A stretch of DNA of 64,000 bases from Campylobacter estrildidarum (GTDB taxonomy: Bacteria; Campylobacterota; Campylobacteria; Campylobacterales; Campylobacteraceae): assembly GCF_005406205.1 (NCBI RefSeq), contig NZ_NXLZ01000001.1, positions 186,001 through 250,000 of the forward strand, given 5' to 3'. Shown one piece after another: positions 8,845 through 17,636 of this stretch. Under the pieces are notes generated by a model that was not told the DNA's origin, made no database searches, and saw only the letters and a list, made by a program, of their open reading frames with translations. Position 1 is the first letter of the stretch; each line of letters starts with the position of its first letter. Both the position numbers and the translations under genes were made by a program.

Positions 8845-10221
8845 TTGGAAACCTTAAGTCAAACTTTCGCTGAAATCAAACCTCCATTATATAAGCGAAT
8901 ATTTAAAAGCTTAGGCTTTTGGGTGATTGCAGGTATTATTGCAGGTGTTGTATTGGGTTATGTAGATAAAGAACTGGCTTTAGCAAGTAAACCTGGAGTA
9001 GATTATTTCATCAAATCTTTAAAGGTTCTCATAGGTCCAATTATTTTTGTAACTTTAGTTCTGGGTATTATTAGTCTTGAAAGTTTAAAAAAAGTTGGAA
9101 GTATAGGTGCTAAAGCTGTTATTTATTTTGAAGTAGTGAGTACATTAGCTTTAGCTATAGGTATTTTTATGGCAAATGTAATGCAACCAGGAAATGGAAT
9201 GAATCTTGATCCTAGCCAACTAGATACCAAAAGCGTTCAAAAGTACATCTCTCAAACTACTGAGATTAGTGCAGGTTCTGAAATTATGCATATTTTAAAA
9301 GATGCTATGCCAACAGATATTATTACTCCTTTTACTGAAGGTAAAACTATACAGGTTTTAGTTATTGCTATTGTGACAGCTTTAATTATTTCTTTAATGA
9401 GAAATGAAGATAAGCAAGCCATACAAAAAGTTTTAGAAGTTCTACAAAATTTTGTTTTTAAAATTCTACAAATTATAATGTATTTTAGCCCTATAGCTGC
9501 ATTTTCAGCTATGGCTGTTTTAATTGCTCAATATGGAATTAGCTCATTAATCAATCTTGCATATTTACTTTTAGTTATGTTAATTTCTTGTCTTGTTTTT
9601 ATTTTTGGTATTTTAGGACTTATTTGCTATTTTGCTAAAGTTAATATATTTAAATTTATGAGATTTATTTCTAGAGAAGTTTTGATTGTTTTTGCTACAA
9701 GTTCAAGCGAATCAGCACTTGCACCTTTGATGAGAAAATTAGAAAAAGCTGGACTCTCTAAAACTACTGTAGGACTAGTATTGCCAACAGGATATAGCTT
9801 CAATCTTGATTGTACAAATATTTATCTAGCAATGAGTTTAATTTTTCTAGCACAAGCTTTTAACGTAAATTTAAGCTTCGCGCACGAAATTAGCATTTTA
9901 ATCGTTCTTATGATAGCTTCAAAAGGTGCTGTAGGTGTTACTGGATCGGGATTTATAGTTTTAGGTAGTACTCTAGCAGCTTTAGGAAATATGGAAATTT
10001 CAGAAGCAAATGCTACTTTAGCACAGGTATTACCAGTAGCTGCCATAGGTGTTCTTTTAGGAGTTGATAAATTTATGTCAGAAATGAGAGCTGTAGGAAA
10101 TCTTTGTGGAAATAGCGTTGCGGCTTTAATTGTTTCAATTTGGGATAAACAAATTGATTGGGAAAAATTCCGTTATGCTATGGATAATCCTGAAAAATTC
10201 CATAACGCAGGAATGCATTAA
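8845..10221 (+). CDS. dctA: C4-dicarboxylate:cation symporter (DctA type)
   Basis: This 458-residue protein has about eight to ten membrane segments and the hallmarks of the dicarboxylate/amino acid:cation symporter family: a serine-rich re-entrant loop (ATSSSESALAPLMRKLE), GYSFNLDCTNIYLAMS, and the conserved tail GVDKFMSEMRAVGNLCGNSVAALIVS. It most likely imports succinate, fumarate, malate or aspartate, key carbon sources for Campylobacter. The start is a TTG preceded by AAGGAG at five bases, and no better ATG exists upstream. It is convergent with the beta-barrel gene, and the two stop codons overlap by four bases. Confidence 0.88.
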   Translation: METLSQTFAEIKPPLYKRIFKSLGFWVIAGIIAGVVLGYVDKELALASKPGVDYFIKSLKVLIGPIIFVTLVLGIISLESLKKVGSIGAKAVIYFEVVSTLALAIGIFMANVMQPGNGMNLDPSQLDTKSVQKYISQTTEISAGSEIMHILKDAMPTDIITPFTEGKTIQVLVIAIVTALIISLMRNEDKQAIQKVLEVLQNFVFKILQIIMYFSPIAAFSAMAVLIAQYGISSLINLAYLLLVMLISCLVFIFGILGLICYFAKVNIFKFMRFISREVLIVFATSSSESALAPLMRKLEKAGLSKTTVGLVLPTGYSFNLDCTNIYLAMSLIFLAQAFNVNLSFAHEISILIVLMIASKGAVGVTGSGFIVLGSTLAALGNMEISEANATLAQVLPVAAIGVLLGVDKFMSEMRAVGNLCGNSVAALIVSIWDKQIDWEKFRYAMDNPEKFHNAGMH

Positions 10222-11021
10222 TAAATTCTTTCCAAGAAATCATAACGATTGATTTCTTGGAAAATATTATCTTGTTTATGAAGTTGCTTTAAAAAACTTT
10301 TTCTAAAATTAAAATTAAATCCTAACTGCACCACTATATCATTATTAGCATCTATATTAGCATTAAAAACACGTTGTGTTAAGCTAAAATTAAGAATACT
10401 ATAAGGAGAATAAATCAACTGATAGTTAGTTTTTTCTTCATCTCTAATCACATCAAGAGTAAAAACACTATACGTAGGATCAATAAAACTAACGCCTAAT
10501 TGAAAACTTTTTTCAGTTTCATCTAAAATATAATAATTAGCGTAAGCTTTAACAAAACTACTATAGCCTAATTCTGCACCAAAACTTCTAGCATCCTTTT
10601 GTTCTTCTTGTTTATCAATAAATCCATTTATACCAAACAAAAAGGCATTTTTCTTATAGCGATTAATTAATCCACTAGAATAATTATAGCCTTCTTGCGC
10701 TATAAAAAGCTCTTTTTGGAAAAGTAAGGAATCATTTTCGGCTTCATAAATTGAACTTAAATTTTTAAGCCGTATGTTTTCATTTTGAAGATCCAAAACT
10801 CCATCAGTTACATCAATACCATTTTCATTTTCTAAAGTACGAGAAAATAACTTATTTAAAGCACTTGTAATATCTAAATTTTTTTCTTGAATTTTTGGCG
10901 GTACTTTAATCGACAAAAAATCAAATTTATGCCAAGTTTGCTGATTGTTTATTGAGGTATTTTCTAGAATATTAGAGCTTAACAAAGAAAATAAAATTGA
11001 TAAATATAAAAATATTTTCAT
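10218..11021 (-). CDS. Inverse-autotransporter-like outer-membrane beta-barrel protein without passenger
   Basis: A 267-residue protein with a short signal-like N-terminus (MKIFLYLSILFSLLSS). Residues about 95-245 resemble the beta domain of inverse autotransporters (intimin/invasin family): FLFGINGFIDK, RSFGAELGYSSFVKAYANYYI, then alternating beta strands ending VVQLGFNFNF. Unlike intimin there is no C-terminal passenger with Ig-like repeats, so the barrel stands alone. The closest counterpart I recall is a putative periplasmic protein at the same place in C. jejuni. An outer-membrane or surface role is inferred from the domain and not demonstrated. Its last codons form half of a perfect 14-bp inverted repeat. 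Confidence 0.62.
   Translation of the reverse strand: MKIFLYLSILFSLLSSNILENTSINNQQTWHKFDFLSIKVPPKIQEKNLDITSALNKLFSRTLENENGIDVTDGVLDLQNENIRLKNLSSIYEAENDSLLFQKELFIAQEGYNYSSGLINRYKKNAFLFGINGFIDKQEEQKDARSFGAELGYSSFVKAYANYYILDETEKSFQLGVSFIDPTYSVFTLDVIRDEEKTNYQLIYSPYSILNFSLTQRVFNANIDANNDIVVQLGFNFNFRKSFLKQLHKQDNIFQEINRYDFLERIY
10229..10263. repeat. Perfect 14-bp inverted repeat at the dctA/beta-barrel gene junction
   Basis: TTTCCAAGAAATCA and TGATTTCTTGGAAA flank a 7-base loop. It begins eight bases after the dctA stop and lies inside the last codons of the opposite gene. No long T-run follows on either side, so it may act as a weak bidirectional terminator or a transcript-stabilising hairpin. Confidence 0.7.
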
Positions 11022-11123
11022 TAAACTTGCTTTCCTAAAATTCTGTATTAGAGATTACAGAATTTTATTACAAGAAAAATAAAATTTTAATAAAATAAAT
11101 ATTTATTTTTTAAACTGTTATAG

Positions 11124-11129
11124 TATAAT
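11124..11129 (+). promoter_or_regulatory. Putative sigma-70 -10 box for the phosphate permease
   Basis: TATAAT in GTTATAGTATAATTAGG, 33 bases before the ATG at 11163, after a very T-rich stretch typical of Campylobacter promoters. A ribosome site AAAGGA follows. Confidence 0.55.
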
Positions 11130-11162
11130 TAGGCTAAATATTACAAAAAAGGATTATTCTTT

Positions 11163-12689
11163 ATGCAAAAAGATAATGTTGTAGCATTCATTATGTTTAT
11201 TATAAGCGTTGTTGCCTTTACTATTTGGGGATTTGGATATATATCCCAACATCAATTTATGCTTTTTATACTCGCTTCAATTTTTGGTATATTTATGGCT
11301 TTCAATATAGGTGGTAACGATGTAGCTAATTCTTTTGGAACAAGCGTTGGAGCTAAAACGGTAACCATAAAACAAGCACTTATTATAGCCGCGATTTTTG
11401 AATTAAGCGGAGCGATTTTTGCGGGAGCTGAAGTTACGCAAACTATACGCAGTGGGATTGTCGCTTTTCCTAAAGAATTTAATCCTATGCTTTTTGTTTC
11501 TATTATGTTGGCAGCTCTTCTTAGTTCTGGTATTTGGATATTTATAGCTACAAAAAAGGGGTTACCTGTATCTACTACTCATAGCATAGTAGGAGGTATT
11601 GTTGGTGCCAGTATTATGATGGGAATTTTAAAATTTGATGGAGTGCAAACCTTTTCTATGGTTAAATGGAGTGAAATTATAAGAATTGTTATTTCTTGGG
11701 TTGCTTCTCCACTTTTAGGAGGTATTGTAGCTTATCTTATTTATTCTTATATAGACAAGAAAATACTAAAACCCTCTGAAAGGTTAAGCAAAGAATTAAA
11801 AAATATAAAAAAAGATAAAAAGAAATTTAAAGAAGAGTATTTCTTAAATCTAAAAACAAAATCTACCGAGGAACAGATTAAAGAACTTTCAGCTATAGCT
11901 TTAGACGATGAAGAGCAAGAAAGTAGTTTTTATAAAAATAAAATAAAAGAATTTAAAGAAAAAGAAAAAGATATCGATATTTATTCTGTCTTAAAAACAC
12001 ATATGCCAATCGTTGCGTGCATTAGTGCAGCGATTATAGCTTCAATGTTTTTATTTAAAGGCTTAAATAATGTTAGCACTTTGGATATTTTACAAAATTT
12101 TTGGATTATAGGAATTTTGGGAATCATTAGCTATATTATAACTTTTGCTATTGTTAAAATTGTGAAAAAAAATGAACTTAATAAAACTACAGATAGACTT
12201 TTTTCTTGGTTTCAAATTTTTACTGCTTCAAGCTTTGCTTTTTCTCATGGAGCTAATGATATAGCCAATGCTATTGGCCCTTTTGCAGCAATCTTAGATG
12301 TTCTTAAAAATACAACAATCAATGCAAGCTCTCCAGTTCCTTTTGCAGCAATGGCTATGTTTGGAGTTGCTTTAGTTGCAGGACTTTGGTTTCTAGGAAA
12401 AGAAGTGATTACCACGGTAGGATCAAAATTAGCTACTATTAAACCTACAACAGGTTTTAGTGCGGAACTTGGAGCTAGTATTGTAATACTTTTAGCAACT
12501 CAATTTGGAATTCCAGTAAGCTCTACTCATATTTTAATTGGTGCAGTTTTAGGTATTGGGGTGTATAATAAAAACGCAAATTGGGCGCTAATGAAACCAA
12601 TAGGTTTAGCTTGGATTATCACCTTACCTGCTGCAGGAATTATGGCAGCACTTGTATTTTTAAGCTTTAAATTTGTTTTGGTAATTTAA
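11163..12689 (+). CDS. pit: Pit-type inorganic phosphate permease
   Basis: A 508-residue membrane protein with the duplicated PHO4/Pit signature: GGNDVANSFGTSVGAKT with LPVSTTHSIVGGIVGAS in the N-terminal half, and HGANDIANAIGP with IPVSSTHILIGAVLGIG in the C-terminal half. The halves are separated by a long, highly charged cytoplasmic loop (about residues 205-275, Lys/Glu-rich), the usual architecture of this family. It probably imports phosphate by ion symport. No phosphate regulator is next to it. It is preceded by its own promoter. The family call is secure; the exact ion coupling is not visible. Confidence 0.88.
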   Translation: MQKDNVVAFIMFIISVVAFTIWGFGYISQHQFMLFILASIFGIFMAFNIGGNDVANSFGTSVGAKTVTIKQALIIAAIFELSGAIFAGAEVTQTIRSGIVAFPKEFNPMLFVSIMLAALLSSGIWIFIATKKGLPVSTTHSIVGGIVGASIMMGILKFDGVQTFSMVKWSEIIRIVISWVASPLLGGIVAYLIYSYIDKKILKPSERLSKELKNIKKDKKKFKEEYFLNLKTKSTEEQIKELSAIALDDEEQESSFYKNKIKEFKEKEKDIDIYSVLKTHMPIVACISAAIIASMFLFKGLNNVSTLDILQNFWIIGILGIISYIITFAIVKIVKKNELNKTTDRLFSWFQIFTASSFAFSHGANDIANAIGPFAAILDVLKNTTINASSPVPFAAMAMFGVALVAGLWFLGKEVITTVGSKLATIKPTTGFSAELGASIVILLATQFGIPVSSTHILIGAVLGIGVYNKNANWALMKPIGLAWIITLPAAGIMAALVFLSFKFVLVI

Positions 12690-12748
12690 AAATGTTATAC
12701 ATCGGGTAATAAAAAAGAATATAGAAAGACTTTCATGCAAAAATAAGA

Positions 12749-12862
12749 ATTTAGGGGTGGAAGGAGTGCCTGCCTACCCCAATCTGCTGATACGAATCAG
12801 GGGACCAGAAGGCTGGTGTGCAAATATAAATCATTTTAATTCTACCCAAACCAAACCTAAAA
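12749..12862 (+). ncRNA. Candidate structured small RNA (strand uncertain)
   Basis: In an AT-rich genome this intergenic segment has a run of GC-rich complementary blocks: TTTAGG/CCTAAA at the ends (12750-12755 with 12856-12861), TGCC-rich pieces, GGGG/CCCC, CTGAT-ACGA-ATCAG (12787-12800) and CCAG-AAGG-CTGG (12805-12816). They can form one rod-like hairpin with internal loops or several small hairpins. It is not a tRNA, and it lacks the tmRNA, RNase P and SRP signatures I know. On the minus strand it contains GTCCCCTGA, also found in the enterobacterial 6S RNA bubble, so a 6S-like RNA on that strand is an alternative. I list plus because it then complements the cetA leader. Confidence 0.5.
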
Positions 12863-12915
12863 AAGCTTAATGGATAGAAATGACAAAGATTTTATAGATA
12901 AAAGTGAAAATAAAA

Positions 12916-12932
12916 AGATTTTTTTAAAATCT
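12916..12932 (-). terminator. Short stem-loop downstream of pyrC2
   Basis: On the minus strand AGATTTT-AAA-AAAATCT is followed by TTTTTATTTT. The stem is all but GC-free, so it would be weak, but position and U-tract suit the end of the gatB-gpsA-pyrC2 transcript. Confidence 0.35.
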
Positions 12933-12998
12933 AATTTTGGAGATTTTCTAAACATAAAAACTAGAAAAAAGCCTTGATAAAAATGCAAAGAAAATAAA

Positions 12999-14171
12999 CT
13001 AATAAATTATTTTGCCTTTAATTATATGCTTTTTGACTTTTCCAAAAAGCTTATCATTTGCATAAAGTAAACTTTTTGGTTTAGAATTTTCTTCGTTTTC
13101 ATCAACAAGTATTAAATTTGCATCCTTATCTATTTCAATAATGCCGCCATTTAAATTTAAAAATTCATTAGGATTTTTACTCGTAAAATTACAAAGTTCC
13201 TTCCAAGTTAAAAAACCATCTTTAATAAAAAAGGTATAACAGAGACTTATAAAATCAGATATTCCATCGATTCCAAAAGCCGCTTCATCAAAAGCTGAAT
13301 CTTTTAAAAAAGGAGATTTTGGGCTATGCATAGAACTCAAAAATTGAATTTTTCCTTTTTTTAAAAATTCTCTTAAAGCTTGTCTATCTTCTATACTTCT
13401 TAAAGGTGGATTTAATTTCGCTGCTGTGTTAAAATTTTCACAAGCACTATCATCCTTAATCAAATGATGTATACTTACAAGTTTAAAATCATTTTCATCT
13501 AAAATTTCTAAAGATCTCCTAAGGCTAAGTGAGTCAAAAATCACCTTTATATCATAAAATCTAGCTATTTCTTTTATTTTAGCAACCTCACTAGTTTCTG
13601 CAACTGCACTCATTCCTATGAGTCCTAACTTAAAACCCATCTCACAATCATTCATTACACCATTATCATCAAAATCCTTATCATTACATCGAATAAAAAT
13701 AGTTTTTTCTTTCATAAGAGCATATTGCATAACTACACGTAAAATATTTGCATTACTAGAACTTTGAAGTTCTAAAGCGTAAGCACCTTGATTTAAAAGT
13801 GTGGCTAAATTTTTAATTTTTCCTTGAGAATCTAAAGCACGTATGCTTGGTAAAATCTTTAATTCTCTATCTTTTAAATTCTGCAAAAAAAGCGAAAAAG
13901 TTTCTTCATTAAAATCCATACAATCACGCAAAAGAATAGCACTAAAACCATTTTCTAAACATTCACGCTCCAAAAACTCTAAATTATCTAAAGAAAATTT
14001 ATCGTCTTTTAAACTAACATTTAAATCTACAAAGGAAGGCAGAAGGGTCATTCCTTTGGCATCTAAAATTTCATCATTTTCTAAATTAGTTCCTATTTTT
14101 ACAATTTTTCCATTTTGAATTAAAACATCTTGCAATTCTTCGCCATAAATTTTTGCATTTTTAATAAGCAT
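12999..14171 (-). CDS. pyrC2: Dihydroorotase-like protein lacking metal ligands (PyrC2 type)
   Basis: This 390-residue protein aligns with class I dihydroorotases across its length: LLPSFVDL near residue 45, HHLIKDD at 235, KLNPPLRSIEDRQALREFL at 252 and an SSMHSP box at 279. The metal-binding HxH after FVDL is replaced by Asn-Val-Ser (N51, S53), and the catalytic Asp of the usual ATDHAP box is Met281. It is therefore probably not a working dihydroorotase. In other bacteria such pseudo-dihydroorotases support aspartate transcarbamoylase structurally. It sits 8 bp downstream of gpsA. A functional PyrC would have to be encoded elsewhere, as in C. jejuni. Confidence 0.85.
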   Translation of the reverse strand: MLIKNAKIYGEELQDVLIQNGKIVKIGTNLENDEILDAKGMTLLPSFVDLNVSLKDDKFSLDNLEFLERECLENGFSAILLRDCMDFNEETFSLFLQNLKDRELKILPSIRALDSQGKIKNLATLLNQGAYALELQSSSNANILRVVMQYALMKEKTIFIRCNDKDFDDNGVMNDCEMGFKLGLIGMSAVAETSEVAKIKEIARFYDIKVIFDSLSLRRSLEILDENDFKLVSIHHLIKDDSACENFNTAAKLNPPLRSIEDRQALREFLKKGKIQFLSSMHSPKSPFLKDSAFDEAAFGIDGISDFISLCYTFFIKDGFLTWKELCNFTSKNPNEFLNLNGGIIEIDKDANLILVDENEENSKPKSLLYANDKLFGKVKKHIIKGKIIY

Positions 14172-14179
14172 TTTAACTC

Positions 14180-15076
14180 CTATTTTTTAGCTTGTAATAG
14201 TTCTTGCACCGCCTCTTTTGCATCTTTTCCTTTTAAAATTTGCACCACTTCACGCACTATTGGTGTATAAATTTGATTTTTTAAAGCTATCTTTTCAATA
14301 GCATAAGCCGTTTTTACTCCTTCTGCCACCTCGCCTAGATCCTTTAAAATATCCTCTAATTTTCGATTTTTTGCCAATGCCAAACCTACGCGATAATTTC
14401 TAGAAAGCTGACTTGAAGCTGTTAAAAACAAATCACCCGCACCACTAAGCCCTAAAAAAGTTTCTTCTTTTGCTCCAAAAAAATTTCCGAAACGATGCAT
14501 TTCTACAAGACCTCTTGAAATAAGAGATGCTCTTGCATTATTGCCCAAATTTAAACCATCACTAATCCCGCTAGCAATAGCTAAAACATTTTTATAAGCT
14601 CCACAAATTTCTGCCCCTCTTACATCATCGCTTAAATATGTTTTTATGAAGCTGGGAAAAAAATTTGCAAATTCTTGACAAATTTTATGATTAAATCCGC
14701 TAATTACCAAAGCACAAGGAAGTTTTTCTATTACTTCAGCTGCAAATGAAGGGCCACTTAAAACACAAACCTGATCTTGATTTACAAATTCTAAAAAAAT
14801 TTCATCTAAAAATTTACAAGTCGAAGTTTCTATTCCTTTAGAAGCAATTAAAATCTTTTGACCTAGATTTTTGAAGTGTTTTTTAAGCCAAGTATGAATT
14901 CCTTGAGAACTCAAAGCGAAAACAAGATAATCACATTTTAATGCACTTTCTAAATCAACAAAATTAACTAAATCTCGTTTCGAACGAGAAGTAATTAAGC
15001 AATTATTATTAAAACTAAAAGCATAGTATAGAGCACTACCCCACTTTCCAGCTCCAATAACTGCAATTTTACTCAT
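14180..15076 (-). CDS. gpsA: Glycerol-3-phosphate dehydrogenase [NAD(P)+]
   Basis: A 298-residue protein with the N-terminal dinucleotide-binding motif GAGKWGSAL, the LSGPSFAAEV box, the catalytic-lysine region GAYKNVLAIASGISDGL and the C-terminal LSGAGDLFLT. These are the standard GpsA landmarks. It makes sn-glycerol-3-phosphate for phospholipid synthesis from dihydroxyacetone phosphate in the cytoplasm. Its start overlaps the gatB stop by one base, so the two are likely co-translated. Length is slightly below the 330-340 residues of enteric GpsA, but this is normal for Campylobacter. Confidence 0.95.
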   Translation of the reverse strand: MSKIAVIGAGKWGSALYYAFSFNNNCLITSRSKRDLVNFVDLESALKCDYLVFALSSQGIHTWLKKHFKNLGQKILIASKGIETSTCKFLDEIFLEFVNQDQVCVLSGPSFAAEVIEKLPCALVISGFNHKICQEFANFFPSFIKTYLSDDVRGAEICGAYKNVLAIASGISDGLNLGNNARASLISRGLVEMHRFGNFFGAKEETFLGLSGAGDLFLTASSQLSRNYRVGLALAKNRKLEDILKDLGEVAEGVKTAYAIEKIALKNQIYTPIVREVVQILKGKDAKEAVQELLQAKK

Positions 15077-16494
15077 CAGCCAAGCTTTGCTTTTAAAATC
15101 TCATTTACCTTAGAAGGATTAAAAGCCCCTTTACCTTCTTTCATAACCTGACCTACAAAAAAACCAAAAAGCTTATCTTTGCCACTTTTGTATTCTAAAA
15201 CTTTATCTTCATTTGTATTTAAAATTTTCTCGACAACCACTTCAATTGCTGAATCATCACTCACTTGTTTTAAACCTAATTTATCTATAGCTTCATCAAT
15301 ACTTACTTGAGTGTTTTCAAAAACATAAGCTAAAACTTCTTTGCCCGCTTTCGCACTGATCACGCCTTCTTCTATACGTTTTACTAAATTCCCGAGTTTT
15401 TGTGCATTTACTGGGGAATTTTCTATAGTTAATTCTCCTTTTAAAAGACCCATTAATTCAGTATTTAACCAATTAACGCAAAGTTTTGCGTTTAAATTTT
15501 GAGAGATTAAATTTTCAAAAAAACGACTCATTTCAAGCGAACTAATGATTACTTCGGCATCGCTTTCTTTTATGCCTAAGTCTTTCATATAACGTGCCTT
15601 TTTGTCATCAGGTAATTCAGGAATTTTAAGCTCTAAAAATTCATCCTTAAGCAAAACCGGCAAAAGATCAGGATCAGGAAAATAACGATACTCTGCAGCT
15701 TCTTCTTTTCCTCTCATAGAACGAGTAGTCAAACTGCTTGTATCAAAAAGTCTAGTTTCTTGTACTACTTCTTTTTCATAAGTACCATCTTCCCAAGCTT
15801 CACTTTGACGCTTTATCTCATAATCAATCGCTTTTTGTATAAAGCGAAAAGAATTAAGATTTTTAATTTCAACTCTTGTATAGAGTTTAGTATTTCCTTT
15901 AGGGCGTATGCTTACATTGGCATCACATCTAAAACTTCCCTCTTGCATATTCGCATCTGAAATATCTAAAAAGCGTATAATAGAATGCAGTTTTTTAAGA
16001 TAAGCCACTGCTTCATCGCTACTTCTAAGCTCAGGCTCACTAACTATCTCGAGCAAAGGGGTTCCTGCACGATTTAAGTCTACTTTTGAAAAATTACTTT
16101 CATGGATATTTTTACCCGCATCTTCTTCCAAATGTGCTCTAGTAATACCTATACGTTTATTTTCACCATTCACATTAATAAAAAGCTCACCCTTTTCTAC
16201 TATAGGAATGTCAAATTGCGAAATTTGATAAGCTTTTGGTAAATCAGGATAGAAATAATTTTTACGATTAAAAATACTTTTTTTATTAATAGTGGCATTA
16301 ATTGCTTTTCCAAAAGCTATAGCCTTTTTAACCGCTTCTTCATTCAAAACAGGTAAAGCACCAGGTAAAGCTAAGCAAGTTGGACAAACATTTACATTAG
16401 GTTCTTCTCCAAAAGAAGTTGCACAAGAACAAAAGATTTTTGTTTTGGTATTAAGTTGAGTATGAACTTCAAGACCTATAACTACTTCGAACAT
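15076..16494 (-). CDS. gatB: Aspartyl/glutamyl-tRNA amidotransferase subunit B
   Basis: This 472-residue protein starts with the GatB signature [21 protein letters not shown], followed by the CxC...CPTC cysteine set and [18 protein letters not shown]. The C-terminal YqeY-like tail ([24 protein letters not shown]) is intact. Together with GatA and GatC, which are not in this window, it converts Glu-tRNA(Gln) and Asp-tRNA(Asn) to the amidated forms. It is the first gene of the gatB-gpsA-pyrC2 unit. In C. jejuni the next gene upstream is luxS; that group is missing here, leaving only a 121-bp gap. Confidence 0.97.
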   Translation of the reverse strand: MFEVVIGLEVHTQLNTKTKIFCSCATSFGEEPNVNVCPTCLALPGALPVLNEEAVKKAIAFGKAINATINKKSIFNRKNYFYPDLPKAYQISQFDIPIVEKGELFINVNGENKRIGITRAHLEEDAGKNIHESNFSKVDLNRAGTPLLEIVSEPELRSSDEAVAYLKKLHSIIRFLDISDANMQEGSFRCDANVSIRPKGNTKLYTRVEIKNLNSFRFIQKAIDYEIKRQSEAWEDGTYEKEVVQETRLFDTSSLTTRSMRGKEEAAEYRYFPDPDLLPVLLKDEFLELKIPELPDDKKARYMKDLGIKESDAEVIISSLEMSRFFENLISQNLNAKLCVNWLNTELMGLLKGELTIENSPVNAQKLGNLVKRIEEGVISAKAGKEVLAYVFENTQVSIDEAIDKLGLKQVSDDSAIEVVVEKILNTNEDKVLEYKSGKDKLFGFFVGQVMKEGKGAFNPSKVNEILKAKLG

Positions 16495-16615
16495 TAATTT
16501 TCCTTGGTTGCTAAATAATCTTCATAATATTATTTTAACATTATTTTCTTTCAAAACGACTTTAAAAATATTAAAGATAAAGAAAAAATTATCCTAAAAA
16601 TCAACAAAAAGTGTT

Positions 16616-16798
16616 TTATAATTTCATTTTAAGTTCATAATTTTCTATAAGCAAAGCAAAAATTAAAACCAAAAGCAAACCTGGTAAAAGTCCTAAACAT
16701 AAATAAAAATAAGAATCGAATCTAAAAAACATCAAAAATGCACCAAAAACCATTAAAGCTAAAGATGCACCTTTGAAAAATTCTAAAATGTAGATCAA
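16616..16798 (-). CDS. Small two-helix membrane protein downstream of atpB
   Basis: A 60-residue protein with two hydrophobic helices (about residues 8-24 and 30-52) and a charged tail (ENYELKMKL). Its start overlaps the atpB stop by four bases (ATGA), so it is translationally coupled to atpB. A similar small integral membrane gene follows atpB in C. jejuni. No domain is recognisable. A role in assembling or stabilising the ATP synthase a subunit would be a guess from position only. Confidence 0.7.
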   Translation of the reverse strand: MIYILEFFKGASLALMVFGAFLMFFRFDSYFYLCLGLLPGLLLVLIFALLIENYELKMKL

Positions 16799-17475
16799 TG
16801 ATCTTCCTCTATTTTAACAGCTCCTGCTAAATATACATAGGTTAAAATCATAAAAATAAAAGCTTGTAAAAATGCCATAAAAGTTAAAAGCACATATGCA
16901 GGAAGTGGTGCTACATATGGAACAAGGGCTAAGATAACCATTAAAAATAAATCATCGCCTTTTATATTTCCAAAAAGACGAAAAGATAAAGAAATCACGC
17001 GAGAAAAGTGCGAAACGATCTCTATAGGAAACATAAGCGGAGCAAGAAATTTAATAGGGCCCATAAAATGAGAAAAATATTTAACAACTCCTTGAGTTCT
17101 AATACCTTCAAAGTGATAATAAATAAAAACTATAAGAGCTAAAGATAAGGTTAAATTTAAACTTGCGGTAGGTGAATGAAAACCTGGAATGATTCCTATA
17201 ATATTACTAAAAAATATAATAATACCCAAAGTTGCTACCAAAGGAAGATATTTTCTAGCATCTTTTTCATTTCCTAAGGTATCTTTTCCCATAGAAAGAA
17301 CACCCTCTAAAAAAGCCTCTCCTAAATTTTGCATACCACGAGGTACAAGTTGCATAGAACGAGTAGCCATTATAGCAATAACTACAGCAATAAAAATCAC
17401 TAAAGCCAAATGAAAAAAATAAGAAAAAGTATGACTAGGATCTAGCAAAGAACTGAATAAAAATAAATCTTTCAT
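16795..17475 (-). CDS. atpB: ATP synthase F0 subunit a
   Basis: The start is the ATG of [22 protein letters not shown], with GAGGAAAC just upstream. This gives 226 residues, the Campylobacter length. The frame stays open for 28 more codons upstream, but they are not protein-like. The key segment [19 protein letters not shown] contains the conserved Arg of the proton channel, and [34 protein letters not shown] is the last helix pair. It forms the proton half-channels against the c-ring. As usual in this group it is separate from the rest of the atp operon. The upstream neighbour differs from C. jejuni, marking a rearrangement boundary. Confidence 0.96.
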   Translation of the reverse strand: MKDLFLFSSLLDPSHTFSYFFHLALVIFIAVVIAIMATRSMQLVPRGMQNLGEAFLEGVLSMGKDTLGNEKDARKYLPLVATLGIIIFFSNIIGIIPGFHSPTASLNLTLSLALIVFIYYHFEGIRTQGVVKYFSHFMGPIKFLAPLMFPIEIVSHFSRVISLSFRLFGNIKGDDLFLMVILALVPYVAPLPAYVLLTFMAFLQAFIFMILTYVYLAGAVKIEEDH

Positions 17476-17636
17476 TGTTTCCTCAAGAATTTTATAAAAT
17501 TTTTTAATTCTAACACTGACTTGCTTATAATTTAATGAAAACTTATCCAATAAATACAAAAACTAAATTCTTTACTAATATATCACAATAGTAATTATAA
17601 TTAATTTAAAAAATATATAGAAAAAGTTTTATTTTT

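Larger units (their letters stand above)
12690..12998. other. 309-bp gene-free region between pit and pyrC2
   Basis: No open frame of note. The outer parts are ordinary AT-rich DNA. The centre, about 12749-12862, is distinctly GC-richer and full of complementary segments, described separately as a candidate RNA. Near 12916-12932 there is a short terminator-like stem for the minus-strand gene. Confidence 0.8.

Noticed and set aside
12749-12862. tRNA, tmRNA, RNase P RNA, SRP RNA or a known riboswitch at this place
   Set aside because: No cloverleaf or CCA end, no tmRNA tag frame, no GAGGAAAGUCC-type RNase P core, and the SRP loop (UCAGG...GGAA...AGCAG) does not line up. TPP, FMN, cobalamin and c-di-GMP cores that I know are absent.
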